Shown: positions 16,821 through 24,501 of the stretch, in pieces
Layout: each line of letters starts with the position of its first letter
Position numbering within the stretch: position 1 is the stretch's first letter
Source: JAFGRR01 sp964563855
GTDB lineage: Bacteria > Planctomycetota > Phycisphaerae > UBA1845 > Fen-1342
Direction of reading: 5' to 3'
DNA: 62,807 bases
Assembly (NCBI GenBank): GCA_964563855.1
Contig: CAZLYU010000017.1
Coordinates: 1-62,807, forward strand
Translations under genes and position numbers: made by a program
The notes under the pieces: generated by a model
Databases searched by the model: none
Told to the model about the DNA's origin: nothing
What the model saw: only the letters and a program-made list of their open reading frames with translations

Positions 16821-18129
16821 ACAGGAAGTCGAGGTTTCGGGCCGTGGCTTGTTCACCGGCTATCCCGTCACCATGCGGTTCCGACCCGCTGGCGCCAACA
16901 GCGGCGTCACGTTCGTCCGCACCGACCAGAACGGCCGCATCGCGATTCCCTGTCGGCTCGAGAACCTGACCAAGCGGGCCCGACGCACTTCCATCAAGAA
17001 TGGCTCCGCCTCGGTCGAGACCATCGAGCACTGTATGGCGGCCGTCCGCGGCCTCGAACTCGACAATCTTGAGATCGAAATCGACAACGCCGAGACCGCC
17101 TCACTCGACGGCTCCTCCCTGCCTTTTCTGCAGGCGCTCACGTCGGCGGGAATCGTCGAGCAAGACGCCGAGCGACGCTATTTCAACGTGCGGCATCCGG
17201 TGCGGGTTGCGGAAGGTTCGGCGGAATTGGTCGCCTGGCCCGGTGAGCCGAACAAACTGCATGTCATCTACGAGCTCGACTACGGCCCACAGACGCCGAT
17301 CGGCCGGCAAGTGCTCGCCTGCACGATCGCTCCGGATTCATTTCGCGACGACGTCGCGCCGGCACGCACCTTCGTCACCGAAGTCGAAGCCCAGCAACTG
17401 CGTAGCGCGGGACTCGGGCGACACCTGACCTATCAGGACATCGTCGTCGTCGGCGCGGACGGACCGATCGACAACACGTTCCGCTTCGCCGACGAGTGCG
17501 TCCGCCACAAGATTCTCGATCTCGTCGGCGATCTGATGCTGTTCGGCGGATTCGTGTGCGGCCGCATCTACGCACGTCGCAGCGGACATCATCTGAACCA
17601 TGAACTCGTGCGGAAGTTGCTCGAGCAGCGCGACGCCGAACGGCTGGAAGAGCAGTTGGTCGCCGCGCCTAAGTTCGACATCCGGCACATTCAGCGCATC
17701 TTGCCGCACCGGTACCCCATGCTGCTCGTGGACCGCGTGCTCGAGATCGACGGCGAGCGCAAAGCGGTCGGCGTGAAGAATGTCTCGATCAACGAACCGT
17801 TCTTCACCGGACACTATCCACGCCAGCCGATCATGCCCGGCGTGTTGATCATCGAAGCCATGGCCCAACTCGGCGGCATTCTGCTCTCGCAAAAGCTCGA
17901 GCACACCGGCAAAGTCGCCGTGCTGCTCAGCCTCGATAAGGTGAAGTTCCGCCGCGCCGTGACCCCCGGAGACCAACTCGTCATTACCGCTCACTCGCAA
18001 CGCGTAAAGTCGCGCTCCGGGCAGGTCTATTGCGAGGCGCACGTGGGCGGCGAAATGGCGGCGGAAGCGGAGATCCGTTTCATGCTCGTTGACGCCGACC
18101 GACCCAGCGGTCCGCGAGAGGTGAACTGA
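16798..18129 (+). CDS. LpxC-FabZ fusion: deacetylase plus (3R)-hydroxyacyl-ACP dehydratase
   Basis: A bifunctional 443-residue protein. Residues 1-295 are LpxC, the zinc deacetylase committing UDP-GlcNAc derivatives to lipid A: zinc ligands in VETIEHCMAA and ECVRHKILDLVGD, catalytic His in SGHHLNHELV. Residues 300-440 are FabZ, the dehydratase of fatty acid elongation, with the catalytic hot-dog motif LPHRYPMLLVDRV and NEPFFTGHYPRQPIMPG. The only sensible start is the TTG at 16798, inside the 3' end of lpxD; it yields SRQRTIEQEVEVSGRGL, matching the family. The fusion ties together the two enzymes competing for 3-hydroxyacyl chains. It is known from several phyla, so it is not new in itself. 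Confidence 0.95.
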   Translation: MSRQRTIEQEVEVSGRGLFTGYPVTMRFRPAGANSGVTFVRTDQNGRIAIPCRLENLTKRARRTSIKNGSASVETIEHCMAAVRGLELDNLEIEIDNAETASLDGSSLPFLQALTSAGIVEQDAERRYFNVRHPVRVAEGSAELVAWPGEPNKLHVIYELDYGPQTPIGRQVLACTIAPDSFRDDVAPARTFVTEVEAQQLRSAGLGRHLTYQDIVVVGADGPIDNTFRFADECVRHKILDLVGDLMLFGGFVCGRIYARRSGHHLNHELVRKLLEQRDAERLEEQLVAAPKFDIRHIQRILPHRYPMLLVDRVLEIDGERKAVGVKNVSINEPFFTGHYPRQPIMPGVLIIEAMAQLGGILLSQKLEHTGKVAVLLSLDKVKFRRAVTPGDQLVITAHSQRVKSRSGQVYCEAHVGGEMAAEAEIRFMLVDADRPSGPREVN

Positions 18130-18136
18130 GAGCCCC

Positions 18137-19027
18137 ATGAGCGACATTCATCCCACTGCGTTTGTCGATCCGCAAGCCGAACTCGGCGATGACGTGAGCG
18201 TCGGGGCGTTTTCATACGTCGGTCCTGCCGTGCGGCTCGGTGATGGCTGCCGCCTGCAAAACCACGTCTCGATCAATGGCCCCGCGATCTTCGGCGTCGA
18301 GAACGTCTTCCACCCAAACGCCACGCTCGGCGCCGCGCCGCAGGACCTCAAGTACAAAGGCGGCCCCACGACGCTGCTGGTCGGTGATCGCAACACGTTT
18401 CGCGAACTCGTCACCGTCCACCGTGGCACCGAGGTCGATGAACGCAGCGCCGGCGTTACACGCATCGGCAGCGACAATCTCTTCATGGTCGGCGTGCACA
18501 TCGCCCACGACGCCGAAATCGAAGACCACGTCATTCTCGCCAACTACGTGCAGGTCGCCGGCCACGTTCGGCTCGAACGGTGCGTCAATGTCGGCGGCCT
18601 CAGCGCCATGCATCACTTCGTGACGGTCGGCCGCTACAGCTTTGTCGGCGGCATGACGCGCATTACCGCCGATAGCCCGCCTTACATGAAAGTGTCGGGT
18701 TACGACGGGGCGGTCCGTGCGGTGAACATCGAAGGCCTGCGCCGCTGGAAGGCGTCGGCGGAGTCGCAGACCGCGCTCAAGGAGGCGTTTCGTCTGCTCT
18801 ACGCGCGTCGCGAAGAACGGGGTGTTGGCCAGACGCAGCAAGCGCTCGCGGCGATTGAGTCCGCCGGTCTGGCCAGTGACGAGCACGTCGCGTATCTCGT
18901 CGCGTTTCTGCGACGCCAAATGCGAGATGGTGTTTTCGGACGCTCTCGGGAGAGCGAGCGAAGCGATTCCGACTCTGATCGGGCCAATTTCTACACACCC
19001 GCGAGCAACGCCGTCAAAGGCGCCTGA
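18137..19027 (+). CDS. lpxA: UDP-N-acetylglucosamine acyltransferase
   Basis: First acylation of lipid A synthesis. The 296-residue protein starts seven bases after lpxC-fabZ with the family N-terminus IHPTAFVDPQAELGDDV, hexapeptide beta-helix repeats to about residue 190, the catalytic His in VGVHIAHDAEIEDH and the characteristic AAPQDLKYKGG. The C-terminal helical domain contains NIEGLRRW. It is about 30 residues longer than the E. coli enzyme; the extra tail after residue 262 is polar and serine-rich and has no recognised role. Together with lpxD and lpxC-fabZ it shows that the organism makes a lipid A-type outer membrane. Confidence 0.96.
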   Translation: MSDIHPTAFVDPQAELGDDVSVGAFSYVGPAVRLGDGCRLQNHVSINGPAIFGVENVFHPNATLGAAPQDLKYKGGPTTLLVGDRNTFRELVTVHRGTEVDERSAGVTRIGSDNLFMVGVHIAHDAEIEDHVILANYVQVAGHVRLERCVNVGGLSAMHHFVTVGRYSFVGGMTRITADSPPYMKVSGYDGAVRAVNIEGLRRWKASAESQTALKEAFRLLYARREERGVGQTQQALAAIESAGLASDEHVAYLVAFLRRQMRDGVFGRSRESERSDSDSDRANFYTPASNAVKGA

Positions 19028-19049
19028 TTAGGCGGCGGAGGTGGGCGGC

Positions 19050-19799
19050 ATGACCGACGCTCTGGTGCAACGCGTCGCTGGCTGGCTGGTCGACGCGCAG
19101 TCAGTGGTCGTGTCGACCGGCGCGGGAATGTCGGCGGAATCGGGGGTCGAAACCTTCCGCGACCGAGATGGGCTGTGGTCGAAATTCGACCCGTCAGAAC
19201 TCGCCACGGTCGAAGCGTTCGAGCGCGATCCGCGCAAGGTTTGGGCGTGGTATCGAGCCCGGCGCCAGCAGTTGACCACGGTCAAGCCGCACGCGGGCCA
19301 TCGTGTGCTGGCGCGCTGGGCGGAAATGCTCATCGACTACACGCTGGTCACCCAAAACGTCGACGGTCTGCACGAACGCGCCGGGGCGCGACAGGTCTGC
19401 GAGTTGCATGGCCGACTCGACCTGGTCCGCTGCGCCGGTTGCAGGCACGAAGAGGTCACGCTCGCCGATCTCGGGCCCGATCCCCACTGCGACGCGTGCG
19501 GCGCGCGGCGGCGACCGGGCGTCGTATGGTTTGGCGAGATGCTGCCGGCCGAAGCCCTCGAGACCGCGATGGCGGCGGCGGACCGCTGCGACGTGCTGCT
19601 GGTGATCGGGACGAGCGGCGTCGTGTATCCAGCCGCCGCGCTGGTTGAGCACGCGCGGGCTCGCGGGGCGAAGATCATCGAAATCAACCCCAACGAGACG
19701 GAGCACTCACCTCTGGCGGACGCGCGGTTTCCATCGTCTAGCCGCGACACACTAGTCGCGCTCGACGAAGCGTGGCGTGCGCGACGGGCTGCCGGTTAG
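19050..19799 (+). CDS. cobB: NAD-dependent protein deacylase, class III sirtuin
   Basis: Removes acyl groups from lysines using NAD. The 249-residue protein has the NAD-binding GAGMSAESGVETFRD, the catalytic His in CELHGRLDLVRC, TQNVDGLHERAG, two zinc-binding CxxC pairs (CAGC, CDAC) and VVWFGEMLP. The sequence WYRARRQQL keeps the Tyr-x-x-Arg pair that gives class III (SIRT5/CobB-like) sirtuins succinyl-lysine preference; this is inference from family knowledge. GGAGG at 19037-19041 sits eight bases before the ATG at 19050, so that start is preferred to a GTG at 19041. It is 22 bases after lpxA. Its stop is interlocked with that of the convergent regulator. Confidence 0.93.
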   Translation: MTDALVQRVAGWLVDAQSVVVSTGAGMSAESGVETFRDRDGLWSKFDPSELATVEAFERDPRKVWAWYRARRQQLTTVKPHAGHRVLARWAEMLIDYTLVTQNVDGLHERAGARQVCELHGRLDLVRCAGCRHEEVTLADLGPDPHCDACGARRRPGVVWFGEMLPAEALETAMAAADRCDVLLVIGTSGVVYPAAALVEHARARGAKIIEINPNETEHSPLADARFPSSSRDTLVALDEAWRARRAAG

Positions 19800-21148
19800 T
19801 TGATGCTGTACTCCTTCAATTTGCGGTAGAGCGTTCGCTCGCCGATCCCGAGCAATTTCGCGGCTTGTTCGCGGTTGCCATCGGTCGAGCGAAGCGTTCG
19901 CTCGATCATCAGCCGCTCGACCTGCGCCATCGTGAGCCCCACCATGCTGGGGGAGATCGGCGCGAGTTCGTTGCGTCCGCGCACGTCTTCGGGCAAGTCG
20001 TCGACTTCGATGAGGCGATCCTCGGCCTCGTTTACGGCGACGTTCACGGCGCTCTCCAGTTGTCGCACGTTGCCGGGCCAGTGGTAGCGCGTCAGGCGTT
20101 CCAAGGCCTCGCTGGTGAAACCGGGAACATCTTGCCCGTGTTCGCGATTGGCCTCACGCAGCAGGTGCACTGCGAGCAGCGGAATGTCTTCGCGGCGCTC
20201 GCGCAACGGCGGGACGCGAATCTGGTAGTCATTCAGCCGATAGAAGAGATCCTCGCGAAACCCGTTCTCGCGCACCTTCTCCTGCAAATCGACGTTGGTC
20301 GCTGCGATGAAGCGGACGTCGACGCGGCGGATTTCGGTCGAGCCGACCGGCGTTATCTCGCGGGTCTGAAGGGTGCGCAGCAGCTTGGCCTGCATCGTGT
20401 ACGGCATGTCGCCGATCTCGTCGAGAAACAGCGTGCCGCCGTCCGCGGCTTCGAAGAATCCCTTGCGATCGCGATCGGCGCCGGTGAACGCGCCGCGCAC
20501 ATGGCCGAACAGGTGGCTCTCGAGCAGACTCTCGGTCAGACCCGCGCAGTTGAGCGCCAGAAACGGCTTGTTGGAGCGATTCGAGCGGTTATGCACCGCG
20601 CGGGCGATCAACTCTTTGCCGACGCCGGTCTCACCCAGAATGAGCACGGTCAGCTTGTTCTTCGCGGCCTTTTGGATGCGTGCGATGATGTGCTGCATCG
20701 GCTTGGACGCGCCGACTATGCCCTCGAACACCTCGCTTTGATGTTCGGAAAGCGACTGCTGCATGAGCCGGTCAGCCCGGCGACTGGCCGCCTCGGCTGC
20801 GAGCCGGTCGATCGCTGGCGCCAACTCCGCGACATCCGCTTTGTCGGGCAACAGCGAGAGTGAAACGTGCTTGGTGCGTAGGCTAGAGGGCGCCTCGCCG
20901 ACCGAGAGCAACGTGGCGTCGCGGGCCGTGCTGTCGAGCAGTTGCGCCACGCGCGGCGTCGCTTGACCATTCAGTCCCACATCGGCCACCACCAGATCCG
21001 GCGCCCGCTGGCGAATGGATTCGAGCGCTTCGTCGATACTGGTCACCAGACGACAGGAGTGCGACGTCCGATCGCGCAGCACATCGCGCAAGCGCTCGCC
21101 GCGCTCAATGTCCGCGGAAATCAGCAGAATGAAACCGGTCGCCGCCAT
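19796..21148 (-). CDS. Sigma54-dependent activator with a degenerate N-terminal receiver
   Basis: A 450-residue NtrC-like regulator. Residues 1-120 look like a receiver but lack the usual acidic pair after the first strand (LLISADIERG) and the conserved C-terminal Lys context; one Asp remains in LVVADVGLNG. Residues 135-370 are the AAA+ domain: Walker A LGETGVGKE, the sigma54-contacting GAFTGA, Walker B GGTLFLDEIGDM, arginine-finger region FREDLFYRLNDYQIRVP and WPGNVRQLESAV. The C-terminal helix-turn-helix of Fis type reads REQAAKLLGIGERTLYRKLKEY. Two adjacent ATGs exist; GGAG is four bases before the second, at 21148. No partner kinase is visible. It probably responds to something other than ordinary phosphorylation. 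Confidence 0.9.
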   Translation of the reverse strand: MAATGFILLISADIERGERLRDVLRDRTSHSCRLVTSIDEALESIRQRAPDLVVADVGLNGQATPRVAQLLDSTARDATLLSVGEAPSSLRTKHVSLSLLPDKADVAELAPAIDRLAAEAASRRADRLMQQSLSEHQSEVFEGIVGASKPMQHIIARIQKAAKNKLTVLILGETGVGKELIARAVHNRSNRSNKPFLALNCAGLTESLLESHLFGHVRGAFTGADRDRKGFFEAADGGTLFLDEIGDMPYTMQAKLLRTLQTREITPVGSTEIRRVDVRFIAATNVDLQEKVRENGFREDLFYRLNDYQIRVPPLRERREDIPLLAVHLLREANREHGQDVPGFTSEALERLTRYHWPGNVRQLESAVNVAVNEAEDRLIEVDDLPEDVRGRNELAPISPSMVGLTMAQVERLMIERTLRSTDGNREQAAKLLGIGERTLYRKLKEYSIN

Positions 21149-21256
21149 CATGCTCCTGCACGGCGTTCGTCTTGGCCCGCGCCCTGCGAGCAATTCCTGA
21201 TTGTAACGAACGTCGCGCGGGCCACCTCCCCCTCGTCGCGGCGAGCAAACGAGTTC

Positions 21257-21616
21257 CTATTCGTTCGACGGCGCCCCGGCCCACTGTCGCAGCAAACGCG
21301 GCATTTGGCTGCTGAATCGCGAGCGCGGCGTGACCTCGTTGGCCCCGGCCTCGGTCGCCGCCTGCGCCAGCGCGGTTTGCACGTGCGGGTAGAAGCCGAC
21401 AATCGTCAGGTCGGTTCGTGCGGCCCGCAGTGCGCGGATGGCTTCGACGGGATCGGGGTCGTCGAGTGTGAGGTCAATGATCGCCGCTCGTGCGTCCTGG
21501 ATGTCGGCCAACAAGTCGGTGATGGTTCGCACGACGTTGACGCGCACCTCGGCGGGCTTGGCGGCGCCTTCGATCTTGGTCGCAAAGAACAGGTCCGTGA
21601 CGAGCGCGACGATCAT
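21257..21616 (-). CDS. Small receiver-like protein (degenerate CheY fold)
   Basis: A 119-residue protein starting at the ATG at 21616 with GGAG five bases upstream. The alternating pattern MIVALVTDLFF, AAIIDLTLDDPDPVEAIRAL, LTIVGFYPHV, GANEVTPRSRF follows a receiver-domain fold: one Asp at the phosphorylation strand is kept, while the first acidic pair is absent and the final conserved Lys is replaced. The family could not be named. It sits upstream of, and in the same direction as, the sigma54 activator (108 bases apart), whose own receiver is also degenerate. Confidence 0.65.
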   Translation of the reverse strand: MIVALVTDLFFATKIEGAAKPAEVRVNVVRTITDLLADIQDARAAIIDLTLDDPDPVEAIRALRAARTDLTIVGFYPHVQTALAQAATEAGANEVTPRSRFSSQMPRLLRQWAGAPSNE

Positions 21617-21707
21617 GATGACTCCGGTGCGAGGCCCTGCGTCCTGATATCTTAGGGCGTACGTGCGTTCATCCCCCCGTCCCCGCAGCGTCGAGCAAGG
21701 AGCCCCA

Positions 21708-22490
21708 ATGAATCGCGGCGACGTCTTCGAGCCCTCCGCCCAGGAAACGTGGCGGATCTTCCGCATCATGGCCGAATTTGTAGACGGAATCGACGTGATG
21801 TCGCGTGTCGGCCCGGCCGTCTCCGTCTTCGGTTCGGCCCGCACCCCTAAAGACACGCCGATCTACCAGCAGGCCCGCGCCCTCGCCGCCGCGCTCGTGC
21901 GCGAACAGCTCGCGGTGATCACCGGCGGGGGGCCGGGCGTGATGGAGGCCGCCAATCGTGGGGCGGCGGAGGCGGGCGGGACGAGCGTCGGCCTCAATAT
22001 CTGGTTGCCCCATGAACAGGCCCCCAACCCCTATCAGAACGTCGAGCTCGAATTTCATTACTTCTTTGTTCGCAAAGTCATGTTCTTGAAGTATGCGCGG
22101 GCGATGGTCTGCTTCCCGGGCGGCTTCGGCACGCTCGATGAGCTGTTCGAAACCCTGACGCTCCTCCAGACCAAGAAGGCGCCGGCCATGCAGGTCGTGT
22201 TAATGGGGTCGGCGTTTTGGGCCCCGCTGGTCGACTGGCTGCGCATCACGCTGCTCGAGCGCGAGCGCACCATCTCGCCTGAAGATCTCGATCTCTTCCT
22301 GCTGACCGACGATGTCGAGGAAGCCGTCGCCACGATTTCAGACGCAGTGCGCCAACAGCCCGCGCTCCATGCAGGCGGAGCGGCGACCCCCGCCGAAATC
22401 AGTGAACCGAGCGTCACGCTGGAGGGCACGCTGGCCCCGCCCACACGCACCGGGCCGCGCCCGGATGGATGGCCCGGACGCGGCGGCTGA
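21708..22490 (+). CDS. LOG-family nucleotide phosphoribohydrolase
   Basis: A 260-residue member of the TIGR00730/LOG family, often misnamed lysine decarboxylase; characterised members hydrolyse nucleoside 5'-monophosphates to base and ribose 5-phosphate. Seen: VSVFGSARTPKDT, ITGGGPGVMEAANRGA and the signature CFPGGFGTLDELFE (PGGxGTxxE). AAGGAG lies five bases before the ATG at 21708, so upstream codons are not used. The C-terminal 40 residues are proline- and alanine-rich and probably disordered. Divergent from the receiver-like gene. Confidence 0.9.
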   Translation: MNRGDVFEPSAQETWRIFRIMAEFVDGIDVMSRVGPAVSVFGSARTPKDTPIYQQARALAAALVREQLAVITGGGPGVMEAANRGAAEAGGTSVGLNIWLPHEQAPNPYQNVELEFHYFFVRKVMFLKYARAMVCFPGGFGTLDELFETLTLLQTKKAPAMQVVLMGSAFWAPLVDWLRITLLERERTISPEDLDLFLLTDDVEEAVATISDAVRQQPALHAGGAATPAEISEPSVTLEGTLAPPTRTGPRPDGWPGRGG

Positions 22491-22502
22491 TTCGCGTTGC
22501 GG

Positions 22503-23276
22503 TTACCAGCCGACGACGTTGTAGCCGGCGTCGACGTAATGCACCTCGCCCGTCACGCCCGACGCGAGATCGCTCAAGAGGTAGAGCCCGGCCCCGCCGA
22601 CTTCTCCACCCTTGATGTTGCGCTGCAGCGGCGCCTTGGTCGGATAGTGCTCGAGCATCTTCGAGAAACCGCTGACGCCCGCGGCCGAGAGCGTCTGCAC
22701 CGGACCGGCCGAAACCGCGTTGACGCGCACGCCTTTCTCACGGCCGAGTTCCGCCGCGAGATAACGCACGGAAGCCTCGAGGGCCGCCTTGCACACGCCC
22801 ATGACGTTGTAGCCGGGGATGACCTTCTCGGCGCCGAAGTACGAGAGCGTGAGGCACGCGCCGTTCGGCTTCAGCACCGGCGCCGCCGCCCGACACATCC
22901 CGACCAGCGAATAGACGCTGATGTCCATGGCTTGGGCGAAGTCGGCGCGCGTGGTCTTGTAATACTCGTTGGATAACGCGTCGCGGCTCGCGAACACGGT
23001 TGCATGCAGAAAGAAGTCGAGCCCCCCGAGCGTTTCCGCCGCAACATTAAACGCTTGCTCAATCTGTTCGTCGCTGGTGACGTCGCAGGGGACGATGCAC
23101 TTCGAGCCGATCGGCTCGGCCAACAACCGCACGCGGCGCTCCATCTTGGGGGGTGGCAGGTAGGTGAACGCGAGTTGCGCCCCTTCCTGATGCAGTCGCT
23201 CGGCGATATGCCAGGCGAGAGAGCGATCATTCGCCACGCCTGTGATTAGGCCGGTCTTGCCGTCCATCAAGCCCAT
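22503..23276 (-). CDS. fabI: Enoyl-ACP reductase (NADH)
   Basis: Last reduction of each fatty acid elongation cycle. The 257-residue SDR-type protein has the FabI nucleotide motif LITGVANDRSLAW, the Tyr-x6-Lys catalytic pair in PGYNVMGVCKAALE, FGAEKVIPGYN and SAGPVQTLSAAG. AAGGAG is eight bases before the ATG at 23276, preferred to a start seven codons upstream. Convergent with the LOG gene, whose stop is 12 bases away. Confidence 0.95.
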   Translation of the reverse strand: MGLMDGKTGLITGVANDRSLAWHIAERLHQEGAQLAFTYLPPPKMERRVRLLAEPIGSKCIVPCDVTSDEQIEQAFNVAAETLGGLDFFLHATVFASRDALSNEYYKTTRADFAQAMDISVYSLVGMCRAAAPVLKPNGACLTLSYFGAEKVIPGYNVMGVCKAALEASVRYLAAELGREKGVRVNAVSAGPVQTLSAAGVSGFSKMLEHYPTKAPLQRNIKGGEVGGAGLYLLSDLASGVTGEVHYVDAGYNVVGW

Positions 23277-23355
23277 GCCGCGGTCTCCTTGAAGCATTCG
23301 AGTTCAACAGCTTACGCGGCCGCGACCGGAACGCAACCCGGCGCCCGGCTGGCGA

Positions 23356-23383
23356 TTGCGATGATTCCGGATCGCACTACACT
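23356..23383 (+). promoter_or_regulatory. Candidate promoter for the oxidoreductase-yidC operon
   Basis: TTGCGA at 23356-23361 and TACACT at 23378-23383 are separated by 16 bases; each matches four of six sigma70 consensus positions. Transcription would start about 70 bases before the oxidoreductase. Confidence 0.35.
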
Positions 23384-23460
23384 ACGGGGCCCGCAGGCCT
23401 GCTCGCGTTTCGCACGGAACGCCGGATGCGGTCATTCCCGCCCATGGGAGCAAGTGCGAT

Positions 23461-24501
23461 ATGGCGTTACGCATCGGCATCGCCGGATGCGGAAGAATGG
23501 GTTGCTGGCACGCGGAAGCGGTGCGGAAGACGCCTGGCATGACGCTGCACAGCGTGTTCGACGTGACCGCCGCGTCGCGCGAAGCCGCCGCCGAGGCGTA
23601 TTCCTGCCCGACTTACGCAGATCTGAACGAATTCGTGGACGACGCGGCGCTCGACGCGGTCGTGGTGGCGACGCCCTCGCACGCGCATGTCGAGCCGACG
23701 CTGGCGGCTCTGCGGGCCGGAAAGCACGTGCTGTGCGAAAAGCCGCTCGTGCAGACAGAGCGCCAAGCCAAGCGATTGTTCGACGCCGCCGAGCGCGCCG
23801 CTCGCCTGCTAATGACCTTCCAAAATCGCCGCGAAGACGAAGACTTCCTCACCACCGAGCAGGCCCTGCGAAAGAACGCGCTCGGCGAACTGTTCGACAT
23901 TCGTCACGTGGTCTGGTCGTACAGCGACGTGATGCGCACCTTCGGCGTCAAGGGATATCGCCCCGCGTGGCGTTCTGAGGCGGCGTACGGCGGTGGGGCG
24001 CTGTTTGATTTCGGCCCGCACTTCATCGATCAACTGTTGCTGCTCGTCCCGCGACCAGTCGAGAGCGCCTATGCGGTGCTCGAGGGTCGACGTTGGGCGG
24101 TGGACTGCGACGACCAGTTTTTGGTGATCTTGCGCTTCGCCGGCGGCCTGACCGCGGTGGTCGAAATGATGCAGGCCGCGACGCCGCCGCACGAGGTGCG
24201 CTGGCTGATCAACGCCGAGAAGGGCGGCTTTCGCTATGAGAACGAGTCGGGAACGGTGTTCAAACGCAGCCGTAGCGGCGAATTGCGCACCAAGCCGATG
24301 AAACGCGTCAAAGGTGACTGGTTAAAGGTCTATCGCAACTTCCGGGACGCCGTCGCCGGAAAAGCCGAGCCGATGATCAAGCCGCACGAAACGTTGCGCC
24401 TGCTGCGCGTCATGGACGCCGCCCGCAAAAGCGCAGGCTCCGGGCGCGTGGTCGCGATCGACGACGTCTACGCGCCGGCCGTGCTCGAGGGCGTCGCGTG
24501 A
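23461..24501 (+). CDS. Gfo/Idh/MocA-family oxidoreductase
   Basis: A 346-residue NAD(P)-dependent oxidoreductase with N-terminal Rossmann fold (IGIAGCGRMGCWHAEAV), the family motif HVLCEKPLVQ where Lys is the usual catalytic residue, and a C-terminal alpha/beta domain with GGGALFDFGPHFIDQLLLL, containing the usual His. Substrates in this family are mostly sugars or inositols; planctomycetes carry many paralogs, and none can be assigned here. Its stop overlaps the yidC start as GTGA, a curious coupling of a metabolic enzyme to a membrane insertase. Confidence 0.88.
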   Translation: MALRIGIAGCGRMGCWHAEAVRKTPGMTLHSVFDVTAASREAAAEAYSCPTYADLNEFVDDAALDAVVVATPSHAHVEPTLAALRAGKHVLCEKPLVQTERQAKRLFDAAERAARLLMTFQNRREDEDFLTTEQALRKNALGELFDIRHVVWSYSDVMRTFGVKGYRPAWRSEAAYGGGALFDFGPHFIDQLLLLVPRPVESAYAVLEGRRWAVDCDDQFLVILRFAGGLTAVVEMMQAATPPHEVRWLINAEKGGFRYENESGTVFKRSRSGELRTKPMKRVKGDWLKVYRNFRDAVAGKAEPMIKPHETLRLLRVMDAARKSAGSGRVVAIDDVYAPAVLEGVA

